Positions 7,572 to 15,062 of a stretch of 64,000 nt of DNA are shown here, piece by piece. Made by a program: the position numbers and the translations under genes. Location: the NCBI GenBank assembly GCA_902472305.1, contig CABRNK010000007.1:1-64000 (forward strand). Direction: 5' to 3'. The notes under the pieces were generated by a model. The model ran no database searches. It was not told where the DNA came from and worked only from the letters and a program-made list of their open reading frames with translations. The stretch comes from Hominenteromicrobium sp900549945 (GTDB taxonomy: Bacteria; Bacillota; Clostridia; Oscillospirales; Acutalibacteraceae). Positions within the stretch are counted from its first letter, which is position 1, and each line of letters begins with the position of its first letter.

Positions 7572-7793
7572 TTAATCAGCGAGGCCGCTCTTGCGGTATT
7601 CCAAGCAAAGGGCGCGAACCGTCACGGCGTAGATGGTGAGCAGCGCGGTGAACAGGAACGCGACCGCGAGCACTTCGGGTGCGCTCAGGCCGATATAGCA
7701 GCCCAAGGCGAGGGAGACGATAGCGCCCATCGGTGCCGCAGCGGCCACCATGATGGCGAGGCCCCCGTCGATGGGGCGCGGGTTCCGGGCCAT
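7572..7793 (-). CDS. Two-TM small membrane protein (1 of 3)
   Basis: Not recognised; 73 residues. Two hydrophobic segments are visible, at about residues 13-33 (LAIMVAAAAPMGAIVSLALG) and 38-58 (VLAVAFLFTALLTIYAVTV), with a basic tail. ATG 7793 has AAGGGAGG upstream. It is the last of three neighbouring genes with the same size and topology. Confidence 0.65.
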   Translation of the reverse strand: MARNPRPIDGGLAIMVAAAAPMGAIVSLALGCYIGLSAPEVLAVAFLFTALLTIYAVTVRALCLEYRKSGLAD

Positions 7794-7819
7794 ATGCCCT
7801 CCCTTGGACTTCATCCACA

Positions 7820-8047
7820 TCACTCTCCCCACCAGTCATCGGCCCCGTCGGGGTCGGCGGCCTTCGCAGCCTTGCAGAACGCGAGGGCGAAAAGGAGCAG
7901 GACGGCGACCATCGCCATCGCCGCCACGGACCAGACCCAACCGCCCAGACGCCATGCGAGCGCGGCGATTGCCGCAAATTCCACGAGGATGGTGGCCGGG
8001 ACCACGTATTCCGTCATTCCGACCTTGACCTTATCCGAGATAGCCAT
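7820..8047 (-). CDS. Two-TM small membrane protein (2 of 3)
   Basis: Not recognised; 75 residues. Hydrophobic segments lie at about 15-33 and 37-58 (WSVAAMAMVAVLLLFALAF), followed by an acidic tail ending in DDWWGE. AAAGGTCC lies upstream of the ATG. Confidence 0.65.
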   Translation of the reverse strand: MAISDKVKVGMTEYVVPATILVEFAAIAALAWRLGGWVWSVAAMAMVAVLLLFALAFCKAAKAADPDGADDWWGE

Positions 8048-8068
8048 ATGCGGGACCTTTCATAGATG

Positions 8069-8257
8069 TCAGACTTGGAACGAGATGAGGATGAAGATGA
8101 GCGCGAGGAGGGCGAACAGGGAGATTCGCAGCATCCGTGCGCGGGTCATCCTCCTCCGCGCGAAGATGTAGGCGGCGTCGTGGGCGATGCCGGATGCCGC
8201 GAGCACGACCGCCAGCATCAGGGACGCCCAACCGACCGCGAATAGGACGGGTCTCAC
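8069..8257 (-). CDS. Two-TM small membrane protein (3 of 3)
   Basis: Not recognised; 62 residues with a GTG start. Two hydrophobic segments (VLFAVGWASLMLAVVLAASG; SLFALLALIFILISF) flank a strongly basic loop (RRRMTRARM). It lies eight bases after ssb and probably shares its promoter. Confidence 0.6.
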   Translation of the reverse strand: MRPVLFAVGWASLMLAVVLAASGIAHDAAYIFARRRMTRARMLRISLFALLALIFILISFQV

Positions 8258-8265
8258 GACCGGAC

Positions 8266-8700
8266 CTAGAACGGGATGTCCTCGTCATAGAGGTCGAGTT
8301 CGGGTTCGGGAACCGGGGCGGGTGCCGCGTGGGACGGCTCGTAAGGGGTCGCTGGCGCGTCGCCTGTCTGCTCGCGCTTGCCGCCGCTGAACTCAAGCTG
8401 GTCAACGATGACGCTCAGCTCATGGCGCTTCTCATCGTCCTTGACCCACTGCGAGTAGCGCAGCTTGCCGTCGATGGTTACCTTGGTGCCCTTCAAGAGG
8501 TACTTGGACAGCTTCTCGGCGCGGGTGCCGAACAGGGAGCACTTGACGAACACGGGGGCATCGACGTACTCGCCCTCGGCGTTCTTGCGCTTCTCGTTGA
8601 CCGCGACGGTGAACCCCGCGACCGCGAGGCCGCTGGCGGTGACGCGCATCTCCACGTCGCGCGTCAGGTTACCCTCGATGATGACTCGGTTGATTGCCAT
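8266..8700 (-). CDS. ssb: Single-stranded DNA-binding protein
   Basis: SSB protects single-stranded DNA in replication and transfer. The OB fold begins at INRVIIEGNLTRDVEMR and continues through VFVKCSLFGTRAEKLSKYL and GKLRYSQWV. A Pro/Ala/Glu-rich tail leads to the acidic tip DEDIPF, the standard docking site for partner proteins. It has 144 residues. The promoter upstream is a variant of the shared cassette promoter. Plasmid-borne ssb genes are often among the first expressed after transfer. Confidence 0.93.
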   Translation of the reverse strand: MAINRVIIEGNLTRDVEMRVTASGLAVAGFTVAVNEKRKNAEGEYVDAPVFVKCSLFGTRAEKLSKYLLKGTKVTIDGKLRYSQWVKDDEKRHELSVIVDQLEFSGGKREQTGDAPATPYEPSHAAPAPVPEPELDLYDEDIPF

Positions 8701-8741
8701 GCCTGAATCCAATCTACTCGGATGTGACTACCTGCCTTTTC

Positions 8742-8793
8742 GGCACTACCAATATAGCAAACTACAATGCCAGTATAGTTGAAATGTAGTAAC
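8742..8793 (-). promoter_or_regulatory. Cassette promoter upstream of ssb
   Basis: Leftward, TTGCTATATT gives an extended -10 (TGCTATATT). A TTTCAACTATACTGG box lies 28 bases before the -10. This is the most divergent of nine related promoters in the element. Confidence 0.55.
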
Positions 8794-8840
8794 CTCCATA
8801 TCTTCTACACGCGGCCCGTCTCCCCACATGCCAAGAAGGG

Positions 8841-8870
8841 AAAGGGGCTACCGAATGTCGATAGCCCCTT
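8841..8870 (-). terminator. Cassette terminator
   Basis: AAGGGGCTA and TAGCCCCTT form a 9-bp stem just downstream of the stop of the 198-aa gene. Confidence 0.8.
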
Positions 8871-8877
8871 CGACTCC

Positions 8878-9474
8878 CTATCGCACGCGCGGGATGTCGA
8901 CGGTGAGAACGGGGTTCGCCCCTTTGCGGCTGACCTTCGTGATGAAGTAGAATCCCCTTCCGCATATCCGCTCCCTCTTCACAAGGACATCGGAGGGTTT
9001 CACGGTCTTCCATCCGTACTCCCCACGGACCCACTTGTCGAGGAAGGCCTTGGTGGGGTGGAAGGAACAGAGAGATGCCTCGCGCTCCTCATTGCGCGAC
9101 ATCCACCTCTCGCGGCGCTTGGCCTTGGCCTCCTCAAACGAGCAGATGTCCTCGACGTACCAATCATCAGCGACCTTGAAGAACACGCGCTTGCCGATGG
9201 CGTTCTCAGGCACGAGCCAATCGAAGGCCCTCTTCGGGGCGCGGCACTCGAACAGGATGCGCGGGTCAAGGCCACGCAGGTCGGAGAGCCGACCATCAAG
9301 CTCCCCTCGCTCCGGTCGGCGGATGCCGACGGCGACGCGCTCGCGGCCACGGGAGAGGAAATGCACGCCCTCGACATCGCTGTAACTCGCATTGCTCATC
9401 TCAAGGACCCAGCCGTCCTCGATGTAGCGATGCACGATTCCCGTGATGATGGCGTTCAGGTCGTTGCGCTTCAT
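8878..9474 (-). CDS. Hypothetical protein, 198 aa
   Basis: Not recognised. The N-terminal half has alternating strands (GWVLEMSNASYSDVEGVHFL, ERVAVGIRRPE), with a central basic helix (EEAKAKRRERWMSRNEE) and a C-terminal stretch rich in aromatic and basic residues (GRGFYFITKVSRKG). No catalytic signature is visible. AGGGAAGGAACC precedes the ATG. It is a single-gene unit with its own promoter and terminator. Confidence 0.65.
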   Translation of the reverse strand: MKRNDLNAIITGIVHRYIEDGWVLEMSNASYSDVEGVHFLSRGRERVAVGIRRPERGELDGRLSDLRGLDPRILFECRAPKRAFDWLVPENAIGKRVFFKVADDWYVEDICSFEEAKAKRRERWMSRNEEREASLCSFHPTKAFLDKWVRGEYGWKTVKPSDVLVKRERICGRGFYFITKVSRKGANPVLTVDIPRVR

Positions 9475-9507
9475 GGTGGGGTTCCTTCCCTCGCGGTTTG
9501 CGTTGCC

Positions 9508-9560
9508 TTAATTATAGCAACCTACAATACTATCAATGTAGTAAAGTAGAAACCTACACA
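9508..9560 (-). promoter_or_regulatory. Cassette promoter
   Basis: Extended -10 TTGCTATAAT with the upstream box TTACTACATTGATAG 28 bases before TATAAT. It serves the 198-aa gene. Confidence 0.75.
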
Positions 9561-9585
9561 TATCGCACACACACCCCTCCATAAG

Positions 9586-9613
9586 GAAGGGCACCCTCGC
9601 GGATGCCCCTCTT
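9586..9613 (-). terminator. Cassette terminator
   Basis: GGGCA and TGCCC arms of the recurring type (GGGCACCC-n-GGATGCCC) downstream of the 160-aa gene. Confidence 0.7.
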
Positions 9614-9618
9614 GCCAC

Positions 9619-10101
9619 CTAGTCGAAGACGAAGCGACCACCTTGGACGTGCATCTTCTCGCCATCGAACGTATAGCGCCAGATGCGCGGGTCCTTCTCC
9701 TCTGCCTCGTCCCAGTTCTCCATGAACACGAGGACCGAACCCGCCCCGATGACGGGGGCGCAGGCCTCGAAGACGGCGCGGCCCATGTCATCCCTGTACG
9801 CGGCGATGCCGCTGTCCTCGAAGAAGACGAAATCAATGCCATCCTCGGTCTCGTCCTCCACCGAGAAGCCGAGCCAGTTGAGGATGCCGCGCGGCCCCTC
9901 CTTCTCGGCATCGAACCAGAACTCGCCGCTCTGCGACTCCTCGTCGTAATCCCCGGCAAGCGCCTCCCTCATGCCCGCGTCCAGCGCCAGCTCGACGAAC
10001 CTGCCGTAATCCTTCCTCTTGATGGAGAGGATGCCCTTCAACAGGACCGTCTTGTCCTCCCACTTAATCTTCCTCCACCAGTCGCACTTCGGCTCGAACA
10101 T
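9619..10101 (-). CDS. Hypothetical acidic protein, 160 aa
   Basis: Not recognised. It is strongly acidic, especially DYDEESQSGEFWFDAEKEG near residues 51-69 and EDETEDGIDFVFFEDSG near 81-97. It ends in beta strands (WRYTFDGEKMHVQGGRFVF). Small acidic proteins of this kind on mobile elements are sometimes DNA mimics, but nothing here proves that. AAAGGAACCGAC precedes the ATG. Confidence 0.65.
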   Translation of the reverse strand: MFEPKCDWWRKIKWEDKTVLLKGILSIKRKDYGRFVELALDAGMREALAGDYDEESQSGEFWFDAEKEGPRGILNWLGFSVEDETEDGIDFVFFEDSGIAAYRDDMGRAVFEACAPVIGAGSVLVFMENWDEAEEKDPRIWRYTFDGEKMHVQGGRFVFD

Positions 10102-10133
10102 GTCGGTTCCTTTCTCTTGGTTGCCTGTGGCTT

Positions 10134-10184
10134 AATTATAGCAATGTGCCGTACTACCAATATAGCAAACTATAATACTACACG
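10134..10184 (-). promoter_or_regulatory. Cassette promoter
   Basis: Extended -10 TTGCTATAAT with the upstream box TTGCTATATTGGTAG. This copy and the one at 18622 are the clearest examples of the shared element. Confidence 0.8.
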
Positions 10185-10195
10185 CCCTCTCCACA

Positions 10196-10632
10196 AAGCC
10201 GCCCCCGCAGGGAACATGGTCATAGGGGCTTGCCCCTATCCTTGCCTCCCCCATCCGTCACCCATGCGGACCGACCACCCCAGCTGCGGGGACGCCCTCT
10301 CTGGAACCGTCAACCCTTTCTCCTCCCTCCTTGCCTTCCCTCCCTCTCCGTCCATGAGAAAAGGGGCCGCGCCGAGGCGCAACCCCTTCCGTGCGGGCAT
10401 CTCCCCGCTTCTCCAGTCCGCTCTTTGCTCTGCTATTCCCTTTCGCATCCCATCTGAACTTGGCAACTCAGCTCCTTATCGAGTCACGTCAAGTCGGTTG
10501 AAGTCTTCGCTCTTCCATCGCCGAGCATGTCAGCTCTTTTCGTCTCCTTGCCATCTCTCCGCTCTTCGACGCTATCCGAAGCCTTTCCACCGCATCGCTG
10601 GTCTTACCTGAGGTGCCATATCGGTGGGAACG
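10196..10632 (-). repeat. Long non-coding repeat, copy A
   Basis: This stretch holds no convincing gene. Most of it matches 19074-19450: a 3' block with two hairpins (ATAGGGGCAAGCCCCTAT; AAGGGG...CCCCTT near 10375) and a 5' block of about 40 bases containing CCACCG...CGGTGG and GGTAAGACC. Between them lies an unmatched stretch of different length. Read leftward it could be an RNA of 250-430 nt ending in a terminator, placed directly after the 93-aa gene. Confidence 0.6.
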
Positions 10633-10644
10633 GGAGATTGGCGG

Positions 10645-10926
10645 CTAATCGGCTGCGTAGCGCTCCGGTTCGGCCTCCATGAGGGAGACGGTGAGTTCGA
10701 CACGACGGCCATCGAGGAGGTCGGCGACGTGCTGGCGGATGTCGTGGGCGACCTGGCTGTATATCACGTCGAAAATCGGGACACCTCCGTATGCCGTCAT
10801 GCCCTCTGCCGTCTCATCAAGCCAGTCGAGGACCATCTGCCCGCAGAGCGAAAACCCCTCCATCACCGCCGCATCTTCCCCCAACAGCTTCTTCGGGTCG
10901 TACACCTCTGGGTTGTAATAACTCAT
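10645..10926 (-). CDS. Hypothetical protein, 93 aa
   Basis: Not recognised. The N terminus has YYNPEVYDPKKLLGED, followed by a mostly helical body (MVLDWLDETAEGM, QVAHDIRQHVADLLDG). AAGGAAATCGAC precedes the ATG. The region upstream is a long structured leader. The TAG stop is followed in the same frame by a conserved segment that also follows the gene at 19463, so readthrough is worth testing. Confidence 0.6.
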   Translation of the reverse strand: MSYYNPEVYDPKKLLGEDAAVMEGFSLCGQMVLDWLDETAEGMTAYGGVPIFDVIYSQVAHDIRQHVADLLDGRRVELTVSLMEAEPERYAAD

Positions 10927-10949
10927 GTCGATTTCCTTCCATCATCATG

Positions 10950-11175
10950 CAATCCAAGGGGTGCAGCACCCCATAGTTGGGATATGGAGTGCTGCCGGGA
11001 AACTGGGTTCGTTCGCAGGTGCTGGTAACGCCTGCGAATAACTGAAAACGAGGTCGAGACTCGTATCAGCTCCCATACATCCCCGTACCGGCTAACCCCC
11101 GTGTGCGAACGGTGAGAGGGGCAATGCCTATGAACACGTTTCTTGAAGTCCTAAATGCCCTCGCCGGTACGGGTA
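10950..11175 (-). ncRNA. Structured RNA candidate in the leader of the 93-aa gene
   Basis: Three strong helices stand in a row without a gene: 11082-11092 pairs with 11163-11173 (CCCGTACCGGC/GCCGGTACGGG, 11 bp perfect), 11012-11019 with 11031-11038 (TTCGCAGG/CCTGCGAA), and 10963-10975 with 10983-10995 (13 bp with one G-U in the leftward RNA). The last helix ends about 35 bases before the start codon. It could be a cis-regulatory leader or a separate RNA. It matches no family I know. Confidence 0.5.
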
Positions 11176-11177
11176 CA

Positions 11178-11369
11178 TCATACACCATCGCCGTCTAAGC
11201 CAAGAATCTCCCCATCCTCATCCATCGAGCGGTGAGGTTGACCGTCCACGACACCGCCGACCGTCACCCCCTTGTCGAAGAACTCGCCCGTCTCCAACTC
11301 GCGCTCCCAGCGCTCGACCATCTCGTCCGTTATTGTTCGACCACCAGCAGCTACCCATGACTTGCCCAT
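11178..11369 (-). CDS. Small protein, antitoxin-like N-terminal pattern
   Basis: The protein has 63 residues. The phrase TDEMVERWERELETGEFFDKG recalls the region before the DNA-binding part of some actinobacterial RHH antitoxins, but the DNA-binding part itself is absent; it ends in an acidic tail. It could be a shortened antitoxin or something unrelated. It follows the PLD/ATPase gene by 21 bases and probably shares its transcript. Confidence 0.45.
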   Translation of the reverse strand: MGKSWVAAGGRTITDEMVERWERELETGEFFDKGVTVGGVVDGQPHRSMDEDGEILGLDGDGV

Positions 11370-11390
11370 CTAAAACCTACCGCCTGTCGT

Positions 11391-13442
11391 CTAATCCGCC
11401 TTGCCTCCGCGCATCGTGCGGACAGCCCTGCGCACCATCGCGCCGAGGCTCTTGTCGAGTCTCACGCCAAGGAACGACTCAAGAGAGGCGGTATCCTTGA
11501 ACACGATGACGCTGTTCACCATCGCCGCATTGAGATATGCCGGAAGTTCGTCATAGATGGCCTTCACCTCGAACTTGAGCGTCCTATCGGCATCAGAGCC
11601 ATCCGGTTTGTATTCCACCCCTTGATTGTTTGGACGCACCTTGAACTGCGAGGGGTCTACGCGCCATGCCTCAAGCAGCTTCTCCCTCGCCACACGGGCG
11701 GTCGCGGTCTCACCGATGAAATCGCGGAACGTCAAGGGCGTGTTCCACGTATCGGACTCGCCAGCCTCCTTAAACATCTCCCGCAACGTGACACTCGACA
11801 GGTTCAGGAGGTCTGGAAGATAGTCTCGCGACCCGACACGTATCATGTCCTCCATCTCCTCGACCAGCGGTTCCATGCGGGCAAGGTATTCGAGGAAGAA
11901 GGCGGTTGTGAGCCTCCCAATCGAATCGCTCAGAGTCTTCTTGCCGACCGTGCCGACCTCGCGGTCGATGCGAACCTCCGTCCGTATGGGAACAGAGCGC
12001 TTCGCCAGCTCGGGTTTCAATCCGCCCATCTTGTTCACCGTCAACGTGTAGATGGGGCTGAGGACATCTTCGCGGTTCAACCAAGCCCCGTCGCGCTTTA
12101 TGATTGCGTCGGCATTCGTCTGGAATCGCTTCCACGGCATATCGTCAATCAGCAATCCCATCTCCGGGCAGAGGCTATTGATTGCCTTGATTCCAGTCGG
12201 TGTCCACTCCTCGTGTGACACCTTGCCCGTCTGCGGAGAACCGTACATCGCTTGCAGGCACAGCTCCATAAAGGTGGTCTTGCCCGCATTGGAGTCACCG
12301 TAAAGAATGCAGTATAGGGGGAACAGCGTGAAGGAATAACCGTGGCGCATCGCGACTTTTCGCACCCTCGTCATGAACGGCGCGGTGAACATGAAGGCGA
12401 GCACCTTGAAGAACTGCTGCTTCGTGACCTCGACATCACCTATGAACGAATCGTACCCGCGCATGATGTCGGAGATGCGGTGCGCATCATCCACCCACGC
12501 GCCCTCCGGCTGAACTTCATACGCCTCCCCGTTCAACGTCGCCGCGCCGCTCTCGGTGTCATAATGGAACTTCGGATAGGCGACCGCACGCACCTCACGC
12601 TCTGCTTTGGCCTCCCTTGCCGCGCGAATGACGCGACGCACCTCATCAGGGATGATGACGCGACCACCGGTGACCGGCTTGTAGTCCACCTTATGCTCTC
12701 GCATCGCGGCATATTGTTCGCGCTCCTCCTCCGTCATGTCCTTCGGGTTGAAGGTGTAGAAGGTCTCGACCTCATCGTCATCCTCCGGCATGTCGCAGAG
12801 GTAGACGACCCCCTTCGCCCGCATGACCGGCACCACCTCTAACTCACCTTCGGAGTCCCCGGCGACACTCGCGAAATCGACCATGGCGGCGGGTTCCAAC
12901 GGCGTCGTGGACGACATTCCCTTCAACGACTCGAAGCGTGCGAGGCGGTTATCGAACATCACGACATCGCCGTCGAAGCAGGTTATCTCCTCGTACTGAC
13001 CGCCCGTGAAGGCTCGTTTGGAGAGGTTCGCTGAACCCGTGATGATGCGGCAGCGCCCATCGTCGGCAGACAGTATGTACAGCTTCTCATGCGACATCTT
13101 GCGCATGTTGAAGTAGATGCGCACGGAGCCGTCCTTGACGCGTTCCACGAGGCGCTTCCGTTTAGAGAGGCGCTTCATCTCCAACTTCTGGTGCATGGCG
13201 ACCTCCACGATGTCCGGTCGCACGGTGTTCATGGAGCCGATGATTATCTCGACATCCTCGAACATGTCGGCAACCGTCTCCACGAAGCCTAGCCCATATG
13301 AGAACGTGATGACCCTCAGATGGTCGAAGCCACCGAACAGGGCCTTGTAATCCATCCTCCGCTGGTCGATGAATTTCGAGTAGATGACCTCGATACCTCC
13401 CTTGGTCTCGTCGGCGAACAGGCTCTCCTGACGCAATTCCAT
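11391..13442 (-). CDS. Phospholipase D-like nuclease fused to P-loop ATPase
   Basis: The protein has 683 residues and two parts. Residues 1-160 form a PLD-like domain with one HKD motif: SHEKLYIL (His118, Lys120) followed by GSANLSKRA. Such domains cut DNA or RNA when two copies pair. Residues 340-610 form a P-loop domain with Walker A GDSNAGKTT at 382-390, Walker B-like LLIDDMPW, and VNKMGG, reminiscent of SF3/D5-like or AAA helicases. ATG 13442 follows AGGAGGGGAA. It lies eight bases after the Pif1-like gene, so the two form one operon. It may be a defence module or part of the element's replication. Confidence 0.8.
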   Translation of the reverse strand: MELRQESLFADETKGGIEVIYSKFIDQRRMDYKALFGGFDHLRVITFSYGLGFVETVADMFEDVEIIIGSMNTVRPDIVEVAMHQKLEMKRLSKRKRLVERVKDGSVRIYFNMRKMSHEKLYILSADDGRCRIITGSANLSKRAFTGGQYEEITCFDGDVVMFDNRLARFESLKGMSSTTPLEPAAMVDFASVAGDSEGELEVVPVMRAKGVVYLCDMPEDDDEVETFYTFNPKDMTEEEREQYAAMREHKVDYKPVTGGRVIIPDEVRRVIRAAREAKAEREVRAVAYPKFHYDTESGAATLNGEAYEVQPEGAWVDDAHRISDIMRGYDSFIGDVEVTKQQFFKVLAFMFTAPFMTRVRKVAMRHGYSFTLFPLYCILYGDSNAGKTTFMELCLQAMYGSPQTGKVSHEEWTPTGIKAINSLCPEMGLLIDDMPWKRFQTNADAIIKRDGAWLNREDVLSPIYTLTVNKMGGLKPELAKRSVPIRTEVRIDREVGTVGKKTLSDSIGRLTTAFFLEYLARMEPLVEEMEDMIRVGSRDYLPDLLNLSSVTLREMFKEAGESDTWNTPLTFRDFIGETATARVAREKLLEAWRVDPSQFKVRPNNQGVEYKPDGSDADRTLKFEVKAIYDELPAYLNAAMVNSVIVFKDTASLESFLGVRLDKSLGAMVRRAVRTMRGGKAD

Positions 13443-13450
13443 TTCCCCTC

Positions 13451-14959
13451 CTATGCCTGAACCGTCTCCATCAATGCGTCGATGTAGCCGCGCACGCGCT
13501 CCGCCAGATGCACGGGGCACTTGATGTAGACCTTATCCTCGTCTCCCGGTTTCATCGGCTCGGTGCTCTCCGTGGATGCGGCCAGCGCCGCCGTAGGCGC
13601 ATCCACATCGAACAGAGCGCCTTGAGACGGCTCGTGTACCTCCTCGACCTTGGCGGCGAGGGAGTCGTAGAACTCGATGACGGACTCGTTAGCGTAAAGG
13701 CGCTGGCGCTCTATCTTCGGCCAGACGGTGAGGCCGTCGAAGGTCGTGCAGCGCGACAGGGCGACATAGAGCATACCCGCGCCGAACACCTTGGAATGGA
13801 CGGCGCAGCGCTCGAAGGTCTGGCCCTGCGACTTGTGGATGGTGATGGCGAACGCGAGGCGAAGAGGGATTTGCGTGAATGACCCCACCGTGTCGGTTAC
13901 TAGCTCCTGCGCGGGGTTGCCGTCATCACCGATGAAGTCGCGCACGGAGGATTTCAGCACTTTCCACTCCTTCTCGGTCACCTCGACGGGGTACTCGCAG
14001 TCATCGAACTCGACTATCACGCTATCCGCCCCGACTTCCGAGATGGTCCCCAGCGAGCCATTCGCAAGACCGTGGTCTGGCATGTTCGCCAGCAGCATCA
14101 CGCGTGCGCCCTCCACGAGACGGAGCTTATCGTCGGTCGGCTTGTCCGAGGGCTTCACATCTCCGTAGGAGTACGCCGTATACGTCCGCGCCCTCGCGCC
14201 CATGCGCTCCAACTCCCCCACGCGCTCGTCATTGATGGTGGATGCCATGCGATTCGTCGCGCACAGCCACAGGTCATCCTCCGGTGCCCGCTTGCGGTCG
14301 GAGATGGAACGCTCGTTGAAGTAGCCTATGCAGTCCCTATCGCCGATGCGGGCGCGGTTGAGCTGGCCGATGAACTCGGGGTCGCTCTGGCGCACAACCT
14401 CGGTGAGTACGTGCGGTTCAAAATCCATGCCCTTCCACAGCTGCGACTTGAAGGCGTAGCCGTCATCGTTCCCCGGCCACAGCTGCATCAACACCTTCCG
14501 GTCATCGTCGGTCACGACCGGCGGGAGCTGGAAGAAATCGCCCACGAGCACGACCTGCTTCCTGCCCGAGACGCGCTTGGCGGCGAGCACCATGTTCATG
14601 ACGCGCTCGAACAGGTCGATGCGGCACATGGAAACCTCGTCTATGATGATGACCTCAGCCTTGTTGAGCACCTTGCGCGTGAGCGTCTTCTTGTTCTCGT
14701 CGTGCGGGTCGAGCACGCCGAAACCGACCTGCAAGGTGCGGTGGATGGTCGTGCCGTTATGCAAGTTCTGCGCGGCTATCCCCGTCGGGGCCATGGCGAG
14801 GTAGGGAACCTCGCGCTCCTCAAGCTCCTCGATGAATGCGTTGAGCACGTAGCTCTTGCCCGTGCCCGCGTTTCCCGATAGGAACACGTTGCGGCCAGAC
14901 AGCAGGGCGTCCATGGCCTCCGCCTGACCGGGCGTGAACGTGCGCTCCTCCTCTTCCAT
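13451..14959 (-). CDS. Pif1/RecD-type SF1B helicase
   Basis: A 5'-to-3' DNA helicase of 502 residues. Motif I is SGNAGTGKS at residues 28-36, motif Ia is APTGIAAQN, motif II is IIIDEVSM near 104-111, motif III is LVGDFFQLPPV, and the C-terminal motifs are ITIHKSQGQTF and YVALSRC. The domain order is that of Pif1. The last 60 residues are a separate tail. GGAAGGGGTCGC precedes the ATG. It opens a two- or three-gene operon with the PLD/ATPase fusion. Confidence 0.9.
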   Translation of the reverse strand: MEEEERTFTPGQAEAMDALLSGRNVFLSGNAGTGKSYVLNAFIEELEEREVPYLAMAPTGIAAQNLHNGTTIHRTLQVGFGVLDPHDENKKTLTRKVLNKAEVIIIDEVSMCRIDLFERVMNMVLAAKRVSGRKQVVLVGDFFQLPPVVTDDDRKVLMQLWPGNDDGYAFKSQLWKGMDFEPHVLTEVVRQSDPEFIGQLNRARIGDRDCIGYFNERSISDRKRAPEDDLWLCATNRMASTINDERVGELERMGARARTYTAYSYGDVKPSDKPTDDKLRLVEGARVMLLANMPDHGLANGSLGTISEVGADSVIVEFDDCEYPVEVTEKEWKVLKSSVRDFIGDDGNPAQELVTDTVGSFTQIPLRLAFAITIHKSQGQTFERCAVHSKVFGAGMLYVALSRCTTFDGLTVWPKIERQRLYANESVIEFYDSLAAKVEEVHEPSQGALFDVDAPTAALAASTESTEPMKPGDEDKVYIKCPVHLAERVRGYIDALMETVQA

Positions 14960-14995
14960 GCGACCCCTTCCAAGTCGAGATGATGCTATATGGAT

Positions 14996-15036
14996 ATGAT
15001 TATATCAGACTATAAAGCAACAATGATGCAAATCCA
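14996..15036 (-). promoter_or_regulatory. Cassette promoter of the helicase-PLD operon
   Basis: Extended -10 TGATATAAT, with TTGCATCATTG 28 bases before TATAAT. It is a variant of the shared element. Confidence 0.65.
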
Positions 15037-15062
15037 CAATACCATGAGGTTCGCGCAGAGCG

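Noticed and set aside
9619..10101. Calling the acidic 160-aa protein an anti-CRISPR or DNA mimic
   Set aside because: Charge and neighbourhood alone are not evidence. It shows no match to a known inhibitor.
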